A stretch of 10,885 nt of DNA, from the NCBI GenBank assembly GCA_919902965.1, contig CAKKSJ010000057.1:1-10885 (forward strand), written 5' to 3'. Of this stretch, positions 1-6,682 are shown piece by piece (position 1 is the first letter of the stretch; each line of letters begins with the position of its first letter). The notes below the pieces were generated by a model. It saw nothing but the letters and a program-made list of their open reading frames with translations, did not search any database and was not told the origin of the DNA. The DNA comes from Burkholderiales bacterium. Lineage in GTDB: Bacteria; Pseudomonadota; Gammaproteobacteria; Burkholderiales; SG8-39. The translations under genes were made by a program, and so were the position numbers.

Positions 1-242
1 TGATGGGCAAGAGCGTGACGCTCGCCTTGGAATTCATGTTCACGCGCTCCAGTTTCAAAACGCCGGACATGATTGAGCAGCATCATCTGCTCAACGAGAC
101 CGCGGCGCTGATCGAGGCAGGCACGCTGAAAACGACGCTCTCGGTCAATCTCGGAAAAATAACCGCGGCCAACCTGAAGCGCGCGCACAAAATGCTGGAG
201 GCGGGGCACACGCTCGGCAAGATCGTGCTCGAGGGGTTTTGA
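1..242 (+). CDS. Zinc-type alcohol dehydrogenase / quinone oxidoreductase family protein, C-terminal fragment
   Basis: Only the last 79 or so residues are in the window; the gene begins to the left. The sequence resembles the C-terminus of the zinc-binding alcohol dehydrogenase family 1 proteins (medium-chain reductase superfamily, NADPH-dependent and quinone-oxidoreductase-like). Visible family features are the FMFTRSSF stretch, the DMIEQHHLLNE helix, and the closing AHKMLEAGHTLGKIVLEGF, which is the usual substrate-domain ending of these enzymes. The nucleotide-binding fold and any zinc ligands lie outside the window, so the exact substrate cannot be judged. The stop codon overlaps the TTG start of the following MFS transporter, which points to co-transcription and coupled translation. 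The family call comes from recognising the C-terminal motif pattern. Confidence 0.85.
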   Translation, partial: MGKSVTLALEFMFTRSSFKTPDMIEQHHLLNETAALIEAGTLKTTLSVNLGKITAANLKRAHKMLEAGHTLGKIVLEGF

Positions 243-1480
243 CCCGGACCGAAAGCCGGGCCGAGTCGCGCTACGCCTGGGCACGGCTGTGCACCGCGCT
301 GGCCTTGATGACCATAGGCGGCTCCGGCATGTACGCGATCACCGTCGTGCTGCCGCGCGTGCAGGCGGATTTCGGCGTGGGGCGCTCGGATGCATCCCTG
401 CCCTACACCTTCACCATGATAGGTTTCGGACTGGGTGGCATCCTCATGGGGCGGCTGTCGGACCGCTTTGGCGTGATGGTCCCGGTCATCATCGGCGCGT
501 TCGGACTCTCGGCCGGATTCATCGCCGCCGGCAGCGCCGGCAGCCTGTGGCAATTCAATCTCGCCCAGGGGCTGATGATCGGACTGCTCGGCACTTCGGC
601 CACGTTCGCGCCGCTGGTCGCCGACATTTCGCTCTGGTTCACGCGCCGCCGCGGCATTGCCGTTGCGATCTGCATCAGCGGAAACTATCTCGCAGGCACC
701 CTGTGGCCGCCGCTGATGCAGCACTATATCGACAGCGCCGGCTGGCGGCAGACCTATGTCGGCATCGGCGTGTTCTGCCTCCTGACGATGATCCCGCTCG
801 CGCTGGTGCTGCGCCGGCGACCGCCGCTCCTGTCCTCGCCGGCAGCGCTTCCTGCAGCGGGGTCCGCGACCCACGCCGCGGGCGCCAGCGGCACGCTCGG
901 GCTCTCCCCGGGCACCCTGATGACCCTGCTCTGCGTGGCCGGGGTCGCCTGCTGCGTGGCCATGTCGATGCCGCAGGTACACATCGTCGCCTACTGCGGC
1001 GATCTGGGCTATGGTCCCGCGCGCGGCGCGCAAATGCTCTCGCTCATGCTCGGTTTCGGCATCGTAAGCCGGCTCACTTTCGGCTGGATCTCAGACCATA
1101 TCGGCGGATTGCGCACGCTGCTGCTCGGGTCCACGCTGCAATGCATTGCCTTGTTCATGTTCCTGCCATTCACCGGCATGGTGTCGCTTTATCTCTTGTC
1201 GGCGATGTTCGGATTGTTCCAGGGCGGCATCGTGCCCGCCTACGCGCTCATCGTGCGCGAGCATTTCACGCCCCGCGAGGCCGGCGCGCGCGTGGGCACG
1301 GTACTGATGGCGACTCTGTTCGGCATGGCGCTGGGGGGCTGGATGTCGGGCGCAATTTTCGACCTCAGCGGCTCTTATCGTGCCGCTTTCATCAACGGCA
1401 TCGGCTGGAACCTGGTCAATATTGCCATCGTGCTGGCGCTGCTCTATCGCGCGCGCGGGCGCGCCGCATTCGCCGCATAG
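239..1480 (+). CDS. Major facilitator superfamily (MFS) transporter
   Basis: A 413-residue inner-membrane transporter with about 12 hydrophobic segments, the normal MFS length. The motif-A signature GRLSDRFG is at residues 71-78 between TM2 and TM3, and its C-half repeat GWISDHIGG is at 282-290. A polar central loop (about 191-222, ending TM6) separates the two six-helix halves. It resembles the oxalate/formate-antiporter or monocarboxylate-type MFS group, but the substrate cannot be read from the sequence. I accept the TTG start at 239: TM1 begins near residue 15, so the first ATG in frame (309) would remove it, and GAGGGG at 231-236 is a well-placed ribosome binding site. The start overlaps the dehydrogenase stop (TTGA). 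The two products may act on one compound (inference). Confidence 0.93.
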   Translation: MTRTESRAESRYAWARLCTALALMTIGGSGMYAITVVLPRVQADFGVGRSDASLPYTFTMIGFGLGGILMGRLSDRFGVMVPVIIGAFGLSAGFIAAGSAGSLWQFNLAQGLMIGLLGTSATFAPLVADISLWFTRRRGIAVAICISGNYLAGTLWPPLMQHYIDSAGWRQTYVGIGVFCLLTMIPLALVLRRRPPLLSSPAALPAAGSATHAAGASGTLGLSPGTLMTLLCVAGVACCVAMSMPQVHIVAYCGDLGYGPARGAQMLSLMLGFGIVSRLTFGWISDHIGGLRTLLLGSTLQCIALFMFLPFTGMVSLYLLSAMFGLFQGGIVPAYALIVREHFTPREAGARVGTVLMATLFGMALGGWMSGAIFDLSGSYRAAFINGIGWNLVNIAIVLALLYRARGRAAFAA

Positions 1481-1493
1481 CCGGCGGCAGGGT

Positions 1494-2408
1494 TCAGGGC
1501 CGCTGGCGCGGCGGCGGCGCCTGGTCTTCGCCCAGCTTCCAGGTGTCGCGCAGCACGTCCAGCAGCGAGCGGATTATCAGATCGTCGTGGCGCGCGAACT
1601 GGTAGATAAACCACAGCGTGGTCTCCAGCCGCAGGTCGCGCCACAGGCAGACCTCGCCCGCGGCCGCCTTTTCCAGCGCCAGTTCCTCGCGGATCAGGGA
1701 AAGACCGACCCCGGACACGACCAGGTTGGCGATCACCGACTCCTGGTCGGCCTCGACCACCTTGCTGGGCTCCGCGCCATGCTTGTCGAACAGCTCTCGC
1801 ACCAGCTTATGGTGGCTACTGATCGAGGGCGTGGTAATCCAGGGCAGTGCCGAGATCGCGTTCCAGTCGGCATCGATCACGCGGTCCTTCCATGCCGCCG
1901 GCGCGGCGACGCGGTAGTTGACGCCGCGCAGCCGCAGCCGGCTCACGAGCCGGTGTTCCAGATCGCCGTAGTAGAAGCTTGCATCCAGTTCGCCGTCGCG
2001 CACCTTGGCAAACGCCTCGCCGGTCACCTCCTGATGCAGTTCCATCTGCAGCAGGGGGTAACGCTCGACCGTGGCGTTCAGAAATTCGCCGATGCGGATG
2101 AATCCCGGGTCCGACATCGTTCCTATGCGCACGCGTCCGGCAACCTCGCCCTTCAAGGCCTTGGCCTGGTTGCGCAATGCCTGGGCCGCGGCCAGAACTT
2201 TCTGCGCGTGTGCCAGCAGGGTTTGACCGGCCGCCGTAGGTACCATGCCGCTGGAAGTGCGCTCGAACAGCAGCAGGTCAAGTTCCTCCTCCAGCGCCTT
2301 TATCTGCGCGCTGACGGCTGGCTGGCTTATGTGCAAACGCTCCGCCGCGTGGCTCAGATGACCCGCCTCGGCGACGGCAACAAAGCTGCGCAGCTGATAA
2401 AGCTCCAT
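1494..2408 (-). CDS. LysR-family transcriptional regulator
   Basis: 304 residues, typical for LysR regulators. The N-terminal winged helix-turn-helix spans about residues 1-62 and carries the hallmark pattern LRSFVAVAEAGHLSHAAERL followed by HISQPAVSAQIKALEEEL and LFERT. A linker helix and the two-lobed effector-binding domain follow (about 90-295). These proteins bind T-N11-A palindromes as tetramers and usually control a divergent gene and themselves. Here the divergent neighbour is the DUF3563-like gene at 2609, and a palindrome with an ATC-N9-GAT core sits in the shared region (2509-2528). The gene is convergent with the MFS transporter, with only 13 nt between the stops, so regulation of the transporter is possible but not shown. 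The ATG start is preceded by only a weak purine stretch. The effector is unknown. Confidence 0.95.
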   Translation of the reverse strand: MELYQLRSFVAVAEAGHLSHAAERLHISQPAVSAQIKALEEELDLLLFERTSSGMVPTAAGQTLLAHAQKVLAAAQALRNQAKALKGEVAGRVRIGTMSDPGFIRIGEFLNATVERYPLLQMELHQEVTGEAFAKVRDGELDASFYYGDLEHRLVSRLRLRGVNYRVAAPAAWKDRVIDADWNAISALPWITTPSISSHHKLVRELFDKHGAEPSKVVEADQESVIANLVVSGVGLSLIREELALEKAAAGEVCLWRDLRLETTLWFIYQFARHDDLIIRSLLDVLRDTWKLGEDQAPPPRQRP

Positions 2409-2508
2409 ATCGAATCCGCTCTTTTATTAGGGTGAGGGGCCGATTCCGGTGAAATTGTTGCATTGCATCATAGATTTATGCCCGGTATCAGCTAAAGCGA
2501 TGGCGACT

Positions 2509-2528
2509 ATCCGATCATGCGATTGGAT
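2509..2528. promoter_or_regulatory. Candidate LysR-type operator (imperfect 20-bp palindrome)
   Basis: The sequence ATCCGATCATGCGATTGGAT matches in 7 of 10 symmetric pairs and contains ATC-N9-GAT, which fits the T-N11-A LysR box. It lies between the divergent LysR and DUF3563-like genes. Its right end coincides with the -35 element of the promoter proposed for the rightward gene. A second small perfect palindrome, TGGATAATCCA (2524-2534), overlaps it. The assignment to the adjacent LysR protein is inference from position and symmetry. Confidence 0.4.
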
Positions 2529-2550
2529 AATCCAGGTTTATGCCTTTAAT
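2523..2550 (+). promoter_or_regulatory. Putative sigma70-type promoter of the DUF3563-like gene
   Basis: TTGGAT (2523-2528) and TTTAAT (2545-2550) are separated by 16 bp. The -10 matches consensus at 5 of 6 positions; the -35 is weak at 3 of 6, as often seen at activator-dependent promoters. It overlaps the candidate LysR operator and would give a leader of roughly 50 nt before the ATG at 2609. Judged by eye only. Confidence 0.35.
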
Positions 2551-2608
2551 ATTCGATACATAGGCACGATAACCGTGCTGATTCAACCGGATTTTTAAGG
2601 AAATTGCC

Positions 2609-2971
2609 ATGAGAATGTACGCTCCCTTATACGAAGGTGACAGTATTCTACGCCCAGACGCAGCCTTAGGCGAGTCTGCCTTGAGGGTTTTCAGGTCGCC
2701 CGCGCCCGCGCCCGAGATTGTGCGCAGCAATATCCAGGTCGAGGCCGCGAACGAAACCGCTTTTGATATTCATGCGATCGAGCAAATTGCGCGTATTCAG
2801 CGCAACGCCGAAATCAGCCGCCTGCTGAACTTGCTGTTCAAGAATATAGGCGCGTGGTTCGAACGCCTTGATTACTCCGAACGCGATCGTTTCTTTGCCG
2901 AGTCCGACAATCTGTGCGAGCTGGAACAGCGCCAGCGTCATTACGAGCGCACCGGCATGACGCACTACTGA
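2609..2971 (+). CDS. DUF3563-like small protein with an N-terminal extension
   Basis: 120 residues, no signal peptide or membrane segment. The C-terminal part (about 72-114) has the pattern of DUF3563: LFKNIGAWFERLDY, then ERDRFFAESDNLCELEQRQRHYER. It is an amphipathic helical pair rich in Arg, Glu and aromatics, common in Burkholderiales and of unknown function. Annotated members are generally short (about 50-70 residues), so the first 70 residues, with a proline-alanine stretch at 31-35 and a helix at about 53-68, are extra. The ATG at 2609 is preceded by AAGGAAA (2598-2604) at good spacing, supporting this start. It is divergent from the LysR gene and is followed by a possible terminator. 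The DNA here is visibly less GC-rich than its neighbours. Family assignment is by eye; no function is proposed. Confidence 0.75.
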   Translation: MRMYAPLYEGDSILRPDAALGESALRVFRSPAPAPEIVRSNIQVEAANETAFDIHAIEQIARIQRNAEISRLLNLLFKNIGAWFERLDYSERDRFFAESDNLCELEQRQRHYERTGMTHY

Positions 2972-3016
2972 GTTCGACCTGCCGGCCGCTGGGCTTAAAC
3001 AGACCTAGCCATCTTA

Positions 3017-3047
3017 GGGGCGTGTACCGCGAGGGCGCGCCCCTTTT
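3017..3047 (+). terminator. Possible intrinsic terminator after the DUF3563-like gene
   Basis: GGGGCG (3017-3022) can pair with CGCCCC (3038-3043), followed by TTTT. The loop is long (15 nt) and the U-tract short. It lies between the convergent stops of the DUF3563-like gene and the Sir2 gene, a sensible place for a terminator. Moderate to weak. Confidence 0.4.
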
Positions 3048-3055
3048 GCATCGTT

Positions 3056-3808
3056 TCAGACTATCCGCGGCAGCGTTTTGCCTATCGCCTCGGCGAGCAC
3101 CGCGTCGGCAATATCGTCGAAGGGCGTCGGCTCGGCATTGAGGATCACGACGCGCGCGCCGGCTGATTTAGCCGTGGAAACCGCACCCGCGATCGGATAG
3201 ACCTGCAGACTGGTGCCGACCGCAATAAAGCAGTCGGCTTCGGCGGCAGAACGCATCGCCCGCTCTATCACCTCGGGCACCAGGTTCTGGCCGAAAGAGA
3301 TGGTGTCGCTTTTCAGGATGCCGCCACACAGAGTACAGGGCGGATCGTCCTCGCCGGTCAAAAGGCGCACCAGAGTCTCCTGCATCGGCCCCTTCCAGCC
3401 GCAGCGCATACACACTACTTTCATCACCGTGCCGTGCACTTCGATCACGCGCTCGGGCGAGTTCCCCGCCTTCTGGTGCAATCCGTCGATATTCTGCGTG
3501 ATCAGCGCATGCAGCTTGCCGCGCCGCTCCAGATCGACCAGGGCCTCGTGCCCCGCATTGGGCTGCGCCTCCCAGGCCGGATGCACCAGCCGCGCCTGCC
3601 ACGCCTTCTTGCGTATTTCCGCATCGGCCATGTAGTAGCGAATATCGGAAAGTTTCTCCGCCTGCGGATCGCGCGTCCACACGCCCTGCGGCCCGCGAAA
3701 ATCCGGAATGCCCGACTCGGTGGAAATGCCCGCCCCGGTGAGGACCACCACGCGCTCTGACGACGCTACCCAGCCGCGCACGGCGTCGATCAATGCAGCA
3801 GGATGCAC
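3056..3808 (-). CDS. Sir2-family NAD-dependent protein deacylase (sirtuin)
   Basis: 250 residues from a GTG start. Sirtuins remove acyl groups from lysines using NAD+, giving nicotinamide and O-acyl-ADP-ribose. Visible motifs: GAGIS (25-29) with ESGIPDFRG for NAD binding, TQNID (104-108), catalytic His125 in HG, four zinc cysteines C133, C136, C158 and C161, GTSLQV (198-203) and NAEPTP (224-229). The sequence GISTESGIPDFRGPQGVWT looks closer to the SIRT6/7-like or class U group than to E. coli CobB, so desuccinylase activity should not be assumed. An in-frame TTG exists ten codons upstream, but GGAGGA at 3816-3821 lies 7-8 nt before the GTG and decides the start. The gene is divergent from the Rid gene. 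The protein is cytoplasmic. Confidence 0.94.
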   Translation of the reverse strand: MHPAALIDAVRGWVASSERVVVLTGAGISTESGIPDFRGPQGVWTRDPQAEKLSDIRYYMADAEIRKKAWQARLVHPAWEAQPNAGHEALVDLERRGKLHALITQNIDGLHQKAGNSPERVIEVHGTVMKVVCMRCGWKGPMQETLVRLLTGEDDPPCTLCGGILKSDTISFGQNLVPEVIERAMRSAAEADCFIAVGTSLQVYPIAGAVSTAKSAGARVVILNAEPTPFDDIADAVLAEAIGKTLPRIV

Positions 3809-3815
3809 GATGTAT

Positions 3816-3821
3816 TCCTCC
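3816..3821 (-). promoter_or_regulatory. Shine-Dalgarno site that sets the Sir2 start
   Basis: GGAGGA on the minus strand, 7 nt upstream of the GTG at 3808-3806. It would fall inside the coding sequence if the upstream TTG (3838) were used, so the shorter 250-residue protein is preferred. Confidence 0.75.
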
Positions 3822-3859
3822 TTTCGTTCCTGGCGCAAACCTGCCCGGCGTCGCTTTGC

Positions 3860-3888
3860 TTGCCAATCCCGAAATATGCGGCAAGAAT
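3860..3888 (+). promoter_or_regulatory. Putative sigma70-type promoter of the Rid-family gene
   Basis: TTGCCA (3860-3865, 5 of 6 to consensus), 17-bp spacer, AAGAAT (3883-3888, 4 of 6). The predicted leader is about 45 nt. An inverted repeat TTGCC/GGCAA (3860-3864 and 3880-3884) spans it and could be an operator. Judged by eye. Confidence 0.35.
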
Positions 3889-3938
3889 GAACACGTTGAG
3901 ACTACAACAATTCGCCGTCACCTACAAAGGAGCATTCC

Positions 3939-4334
3939 GTGCCGAAAACCCGCATCTACAGCCCTGCTGTTGCCGAAGCCCCGCCCGGGCGCTGGTCGAA
4001 CGCGATCCGCGCGGGGGAATTTCTGTTCATGTCCGGACAGATCTCGCGCGCCCAGGACGGCGTCAGCATCGAAGGCAAGGACGAATACCAACAGGCGAAA
4101 ATCATTTTCACCAAAATCAAGAACCTGGTAGAAGCGGCAGGCGGCACGACGCAGGATGTGGTGAAAGTGACCATATACGTCGTGGACATCAAGCAGAACA
4201 AGGAAGTCTGGCGCGCGCGGCAGGAGTTCTTCGAGGGCGATTTCCCGGCATCCACCCTGGTCGAGGTCAGCGCGCTGGGCACGCCCGAGGTTTTGGTGGA
4301 AGTCGAGGCCATCGCGCATATCGGCGCCAAGTGA
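3939..4334 (+). CDS. Rid family protein (YjgF/YER057c/UK114), non-RidA subgroup
   Basis: 131 residues, the usual size of this trimeric cytosolic family. Family marks are GEFLFMSGQIS (26-36), LVEAAGGTTQDVVKVTIYV (63-81), the FPAST stretch at 102-106 and VEVEAIA (120-126). RidA proper deaminates 2-aminoacrylate-type enamines and imines and needs Arg105. By eye-alignment the E. coli FPARS is FPAST here, so residue 105 is Ser, and the RidA N-terminal GPY motif is GRW. The active-site glutamate before EAIA is kept (E121). This places the protein among the Rid subgroups lacking the deaminase arginine, whose functions are mostly unknown. It starts at GTG, with AAAGGAG at 3926-3932. It is divergent from Sir2 and stands just upstream of an FNR box. 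No promoter between it and the left neighbour is shared. Confidence 0.92.
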   Translation: MPKTRIYSPAVAEAPPGRWSNAIRAGEFLFMSGQISRAQDGVSIEGKDEYQQAKIIFTKIKNLVEAAGGTTQDVVKVTIYVVDIKQNKEVWRARQEFFEGDFPASTLVEVSALGTPEVLVEVEAIAHIGAK

Positions 4335-4348
4335 AGCGGCCCGGCCGT

Positions 4349-4362
4349 TTGATCGATATCAA
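4349..4362. promoter_or_regulatory. Perfect FNR/Anr-type box
   Basis: TTGATCGATATCAA is an exact, fully palindromic match to the FNR/Anr consensus TTGAT-N4-ATCAA. It is 15 nt after the Rid-family stop and upstream of the 70-aa gene at 4426. A -10-like CACAAT (4384-4389) would give a start near 4396, putting the box centre at about -41, the class II activator position. This predicts anaerobic or low-oxygen activation of the small gene. The match is seen directly; the regulation is inferred. Confidence 0.7.
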
Positions 4363-4383
4363 GATCACCACGCCAATAGTCAG

Positions 4384-4389
4384 CACAAT
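4384..4389 (+). promoter_or_regulatory. Putative -10 element of the FNR-dependent promoter
   Basis: CACAAT, 4 of 6 to TATAAT, 21 bp after the FNR box. No recognisable -35 hexamer exists apart from the FNR site, which is normal for class II FNR promoters. Weak alone; supported by its spacing. Confidence 0.4.
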
Positions 4390-4425
4390 TTTATTTAACG
4401 GCGTCTGAGTCTGAAGGGGGCAATC

Positions 4426-4638
4426 ATGTTCAAGCTGCAGGTACAGGAAGACGAGAAGGACTCGCAGGCCTGGCACGACGTCAAGGGGCCGGATGGAAAA
4501 CTGCTGACTTTCGAAACCGAAGCCGCGGCCCACGCCAAGCTGGAGGAGCTGTACCCCATCCTGGTGAAACTGGAGCGCTACGCCGCCGGGCCCAAGCGCA
4601 CGCGCGCAGTCAGCATGTACGCGGAAGACGAACGCTAG
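4426..4638 (+). CDS. Small uncharacterised protein, 70 aa, likely oxygen-regulated
   Basis: I do not recognise a named family. The protein is soluble and charged, without signal peptide, membrane helix or cysteines. It begins with a beta-like segment (MFKLQVQE), a probable turn with GPDGK (22-26) and a second strand (LLTFET). A helix follows (about 32-54, EAAAHAKLEELYPILVKLER), and a basic tail KRTR (57-60) comes before an acidic end. This beta-beta-alpha layout suggests one small compact domain. The start is well supported by AAGGGGG (4414-4420) five bases before the ATG. A perfect FNR/Anr box lies about 70 bp upstream of the start codon at class II distance from a -10, so expression is expected under low oxygen. 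Kup begins 107 bp downstream with its own apparent promoter region. The coding call is confident; the function is unknown. Confidence 0.8.
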   Translation: MFKLQVQEDEKDSQAWHDVKGPDGKLLTFETEAAAHAKLEELYPILVKLERYAAGPKRTRAVSMYAEDER

Positions 4639-4684
4639 GTCGGCGCGCGCGAGAGGCGCAATACCTGCCCCCGGCGCGGGGATG

Positions 4685-4713
4685 TTGCGTTGCAGTAAAA
4701 TAAGGTATAGATT
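4685..4713 (+). promoter_or_regulatory. kup: Possible promoter of kup
   Basis: An AT-rich patch in the gap before kup contains TTGCGT (4685-4690), then TATAGA (4706-4711, 15-bp spacer) or TAGATT (4708-4713, 17-bp spacer). No riboswitch-like structure is evident in the roughly 35-nt leader. Weak, by eye. Confidence 0.28.
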
Positions 4714-4745
4714 CGCGTTCCTCTTCTAAGCTGACAGAGGATCCG

Positions 4746-6644
4746 ATGAGCGCAAATGCCCCCGGCGGCGGCGATCCGAATGGCAAGTCCTCGCTGTCGG
4801 TACTCACCCTTGCCGCACTCGGAGTCGTCTACGGCGACATCGGCACCAGTCCGCTTTACGCATTCAAGGAAGCCTTCAGCGGCCCGCATGGCCTGCCACT
4901 AAACGAGGCCAACGTGCTCGCGGTGTTGTCGATGATGTTCTGGTCAATCACGCTGATCGTTTCCCTGAAATACGTAAGCATCGTCCTGCGCTTCGACAAT
5001 GGCGGGGAGGGCGGCATTCTGGCGCTGCTCGCGCTTGCCTCGCGCCTGACGCGCACGCACCCGCGTCTCGCCTGGACAGTCGCCATGCTGGGCATTTTCG
5101 GCGCGTCGCTGTTTTACGGCGACGCCATCATCACGCCGGCGATCTCGGTGCTCTCCGCGGTGGAAGGCTTGTCGGTGGCGACGCCCGCATTCGAGCACTG
5201 GATCGTGCCGATCACGATTGCGATCCTGGTTGGACTATTTGCGATGCAGCGCCGCGGCACGGGCGCCCTGGGCAATCTGTTCGGCCGCATCACCGTACTG
5301 TGGTTCCTCGCCCTCGCGGCGTTGGGCGCCCTGTCGATCGCGCAAACGCCGGCGGTGCTCGCCGCGCTGGATCCGAGGCACGCGCTAGTCTTCGCCTGGC
5401 ACTCGCCCGGACTCACGTTTCTCGTGCTCGGCGCGGTGTTCCTCGCCGTTACGGGGGCCGAAGCGCTGTACGCCGACATGGGCCATTTCGGCGCGACGCC
5501 GGTACGCCTGGCATGGTTCGGCCTGGTATTTCCCGCGCTGATGATCAACTATTTCGGCCAGGGCGCTCTCGCGCTGCGCGATCCCGCAGCGATGAAAAAC
5601 CCGTTCTATTTGCTCGCACCCCAGGAACTGCTCATCCCGCTGGTCGTGCTTGCGACCATAGCGACCATCATCGCTTCGCAGGCAACGATCTCGGGCGCGT
5701 TTTCCGTCACCAACCAGGCGACCCGTCTCGGCTATCTCCCGCGCGTGCCGACGCGGCACACCTCGGAGACCGAGCGCGGCCAGATTTACATTCCGCAAGT
5801 GAACTGGACCATGCTGGTGCTGGTCATCCTGCTGGTGTTGTCGTTCAAGACGTCAACCGCGATCGCGGCCGCTTACGGCATTGCGGTATCGGGAACCATG
5901 GTCCTCACGACGGCACTCGTCGCGATCGTAACCATATCCATGAAAAAGCGGCCGAACCCGTTGCTCCTTGCGGTGCTCGCGCTGATCGGGCTGGTGGAGT
6001 TGGTGTTCTTTGCCGCCAACGCCACCAAGATCGCCGACGGCGGCTGGTTCCCGCTCGCCTGCGGTTTTGCGCTGTTCATAATGCTGACCACATGGAAACG
6101 CGCGGAAACGATACTCACCGCGCATGAGAAGAGCCGGCGCGTGCCGATCAACGCGTTCTCGACTTTATGCTCCGCAGATATTCCGCGCGTCTCCGGCACC
6201 GCAGTGTATCTCTCGCCGGACGAGGACTCAGTGCCCGGCGTTCTGCTGCACAATCTCAAGCACAACAAGGTGCTGCACGAGCGGATTGTTTTCCTGACCA
6301 TACACAACGCCGATGTACCGCGCATCCCCGACCAGGAACGCACCGAGGTACACGTAATCGAGCGCGACCATGTTTATCAGGCGGTGCTGTACTTCGGTTT
6401 CATGGAGCAACCCGACGTACCCAAAGGCCTGAAGCTGCTCGAGCGCCACGGACTAAAATTTGAAACGCTGGATACGACTTACTTCCTCGGTAAAGCCACC
6501 CTCGCGCGCGCGGTGAAACCGGGCTTGTTCACCTGGCGCCGGGAACTGTTCCGCTGGATGCAACGCAACAGTCCCGCCACGGCGGAGTATTTCAAGTTGC
6601 TCCCCGATCGCGTGATCGAACTCGGTACCCGCGTCACCCTGTAA
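4746..6644 (+). CDS. kup: Low-affinity potassium transport system protein Kup
   Basis: 632 residues, close to the 622 of E. coli Kup. Kup carries K+ into the cell, coupled to protons, across the inner membrane. The KUP/HAK/KT signature GVVYGDIGTSPLY is at residues 26-38. GGEGG is at 86-90 and FYGDAIITPAISVLSAVEGL at 123-142, all in the transmembrane core. About 12 hydrophobic helices run to about residue 450. A soluble cytoplasmic C-terminal domain follows, with TVYLSP-like and HVYQAVLYFGFMEQPDVP segments. The ATG has AGAGGA (4736-4741) upstream. The gene seems monocistronic: 107 bp separates it from the small gene upstream, and it ends 38 bp from the convergent rhodanese stop. No truncation or missing motif is seen. 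Confidence 0.97.
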   Translation: MSANAPGGGDPNGKSSLSVLTLAALGVVYGDIGTSPLYAFKEAFSGPHGLPLNEANVLAVLSMMFWSITLIVSLKYVSIVLRFDNGGEGGILALLALASRLTRTHPRLAWTVAMLGIFGASLFYGDAIITPAISVLSAVEGLSVATPAFEHWIVPITIAILVGLFAMQRRGTGALGNLFGRITVLWFLALAALGALSIAQTPAVLAALDPRHALVFAWHSPGLTFLVLGAVFLAVTGAEALYADMGHFGATPVRLAWFGLVFPALMINYFGQGALALRDPAAMKNPFYLLAPQELLIPLVVLATIATIIASQATISGAFSVTNQATRLGYLPRVPTRHTSETERGQIYIPQVNWTMLVLVILLVLSFKTSTAIAAAYGIAVSGTMVLTTALVAIVTISMKKRPNPLLLAVLALIGLVELVFFAANATKIADGGWFPLACGFALFIMLTTWKRAETILTAHEKSRRVPINAFSTLCSADIPRVSGTAVYLSPDEDSVPGVLLHNLKHNKVLHERIVFLTIHNADVPRIPDQERTEVHVIERDHVYQAVLYFGFMEQPDVPKGLKLLERHGLKFETLDTTYFLGKATLARAVKPGLFTWRRELFRWMQRNSPATAEYFKLLPDRVIELGTRVTL

Positions 6645-6652
6645 GGGAGTGC

Positions 6653-6666
6653 CTCGCAAGGGCGAG
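6653..6666. other. Small hairpin between convergent kup and rhodanese genes
   Basis: CTCGC-AAGG-GCGAG forms a 5-bp stem with a 4-nt loop in the 38-bp gap between the two stop codons. There is no T-tract on either strand, so it is not a classical terminator. It may protect the 3' ends. Structure is seen; role is not. Confidence 0.3.
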
Positions 6667-6682
6667 AAGCTGCTCTCCAGGC

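Noticed and set aside
83..1033. Minus-strand 316-codon frame opposite the MFS gene
   Set aside because: Low-complexity Arg/Gly/Ala-rich translation opposite a clear transporter; no supporting start signals.
289..1605. Plus-strand 438-codon frame overlapping the MFS gene in another frame
   Set aside because: His/Arg-rich nonsense typical of a shifted frame; the MFS reading has membrane helices and motif A.
1380..2435. Plus-strand 351-codon frame opposite the LysR gene
   Set aside because: The minus strand encodes an unmistakable LysR protein; this frame has no recognisable domain.
3809..3838. Longer Sir2 protein starting at TTG 3838
   Set aside because: The strong GGAGGA site would lie inside it and points to the GTG at 3808; the added residues are not part of the sirtuin fold.
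4639..4745. Potassium or c-di-AMP riboswitch before kup
   Set aside because: The gap is about 107 bp with only one tiny hairpin (4667-4679) and none of the expected aptamer structure.
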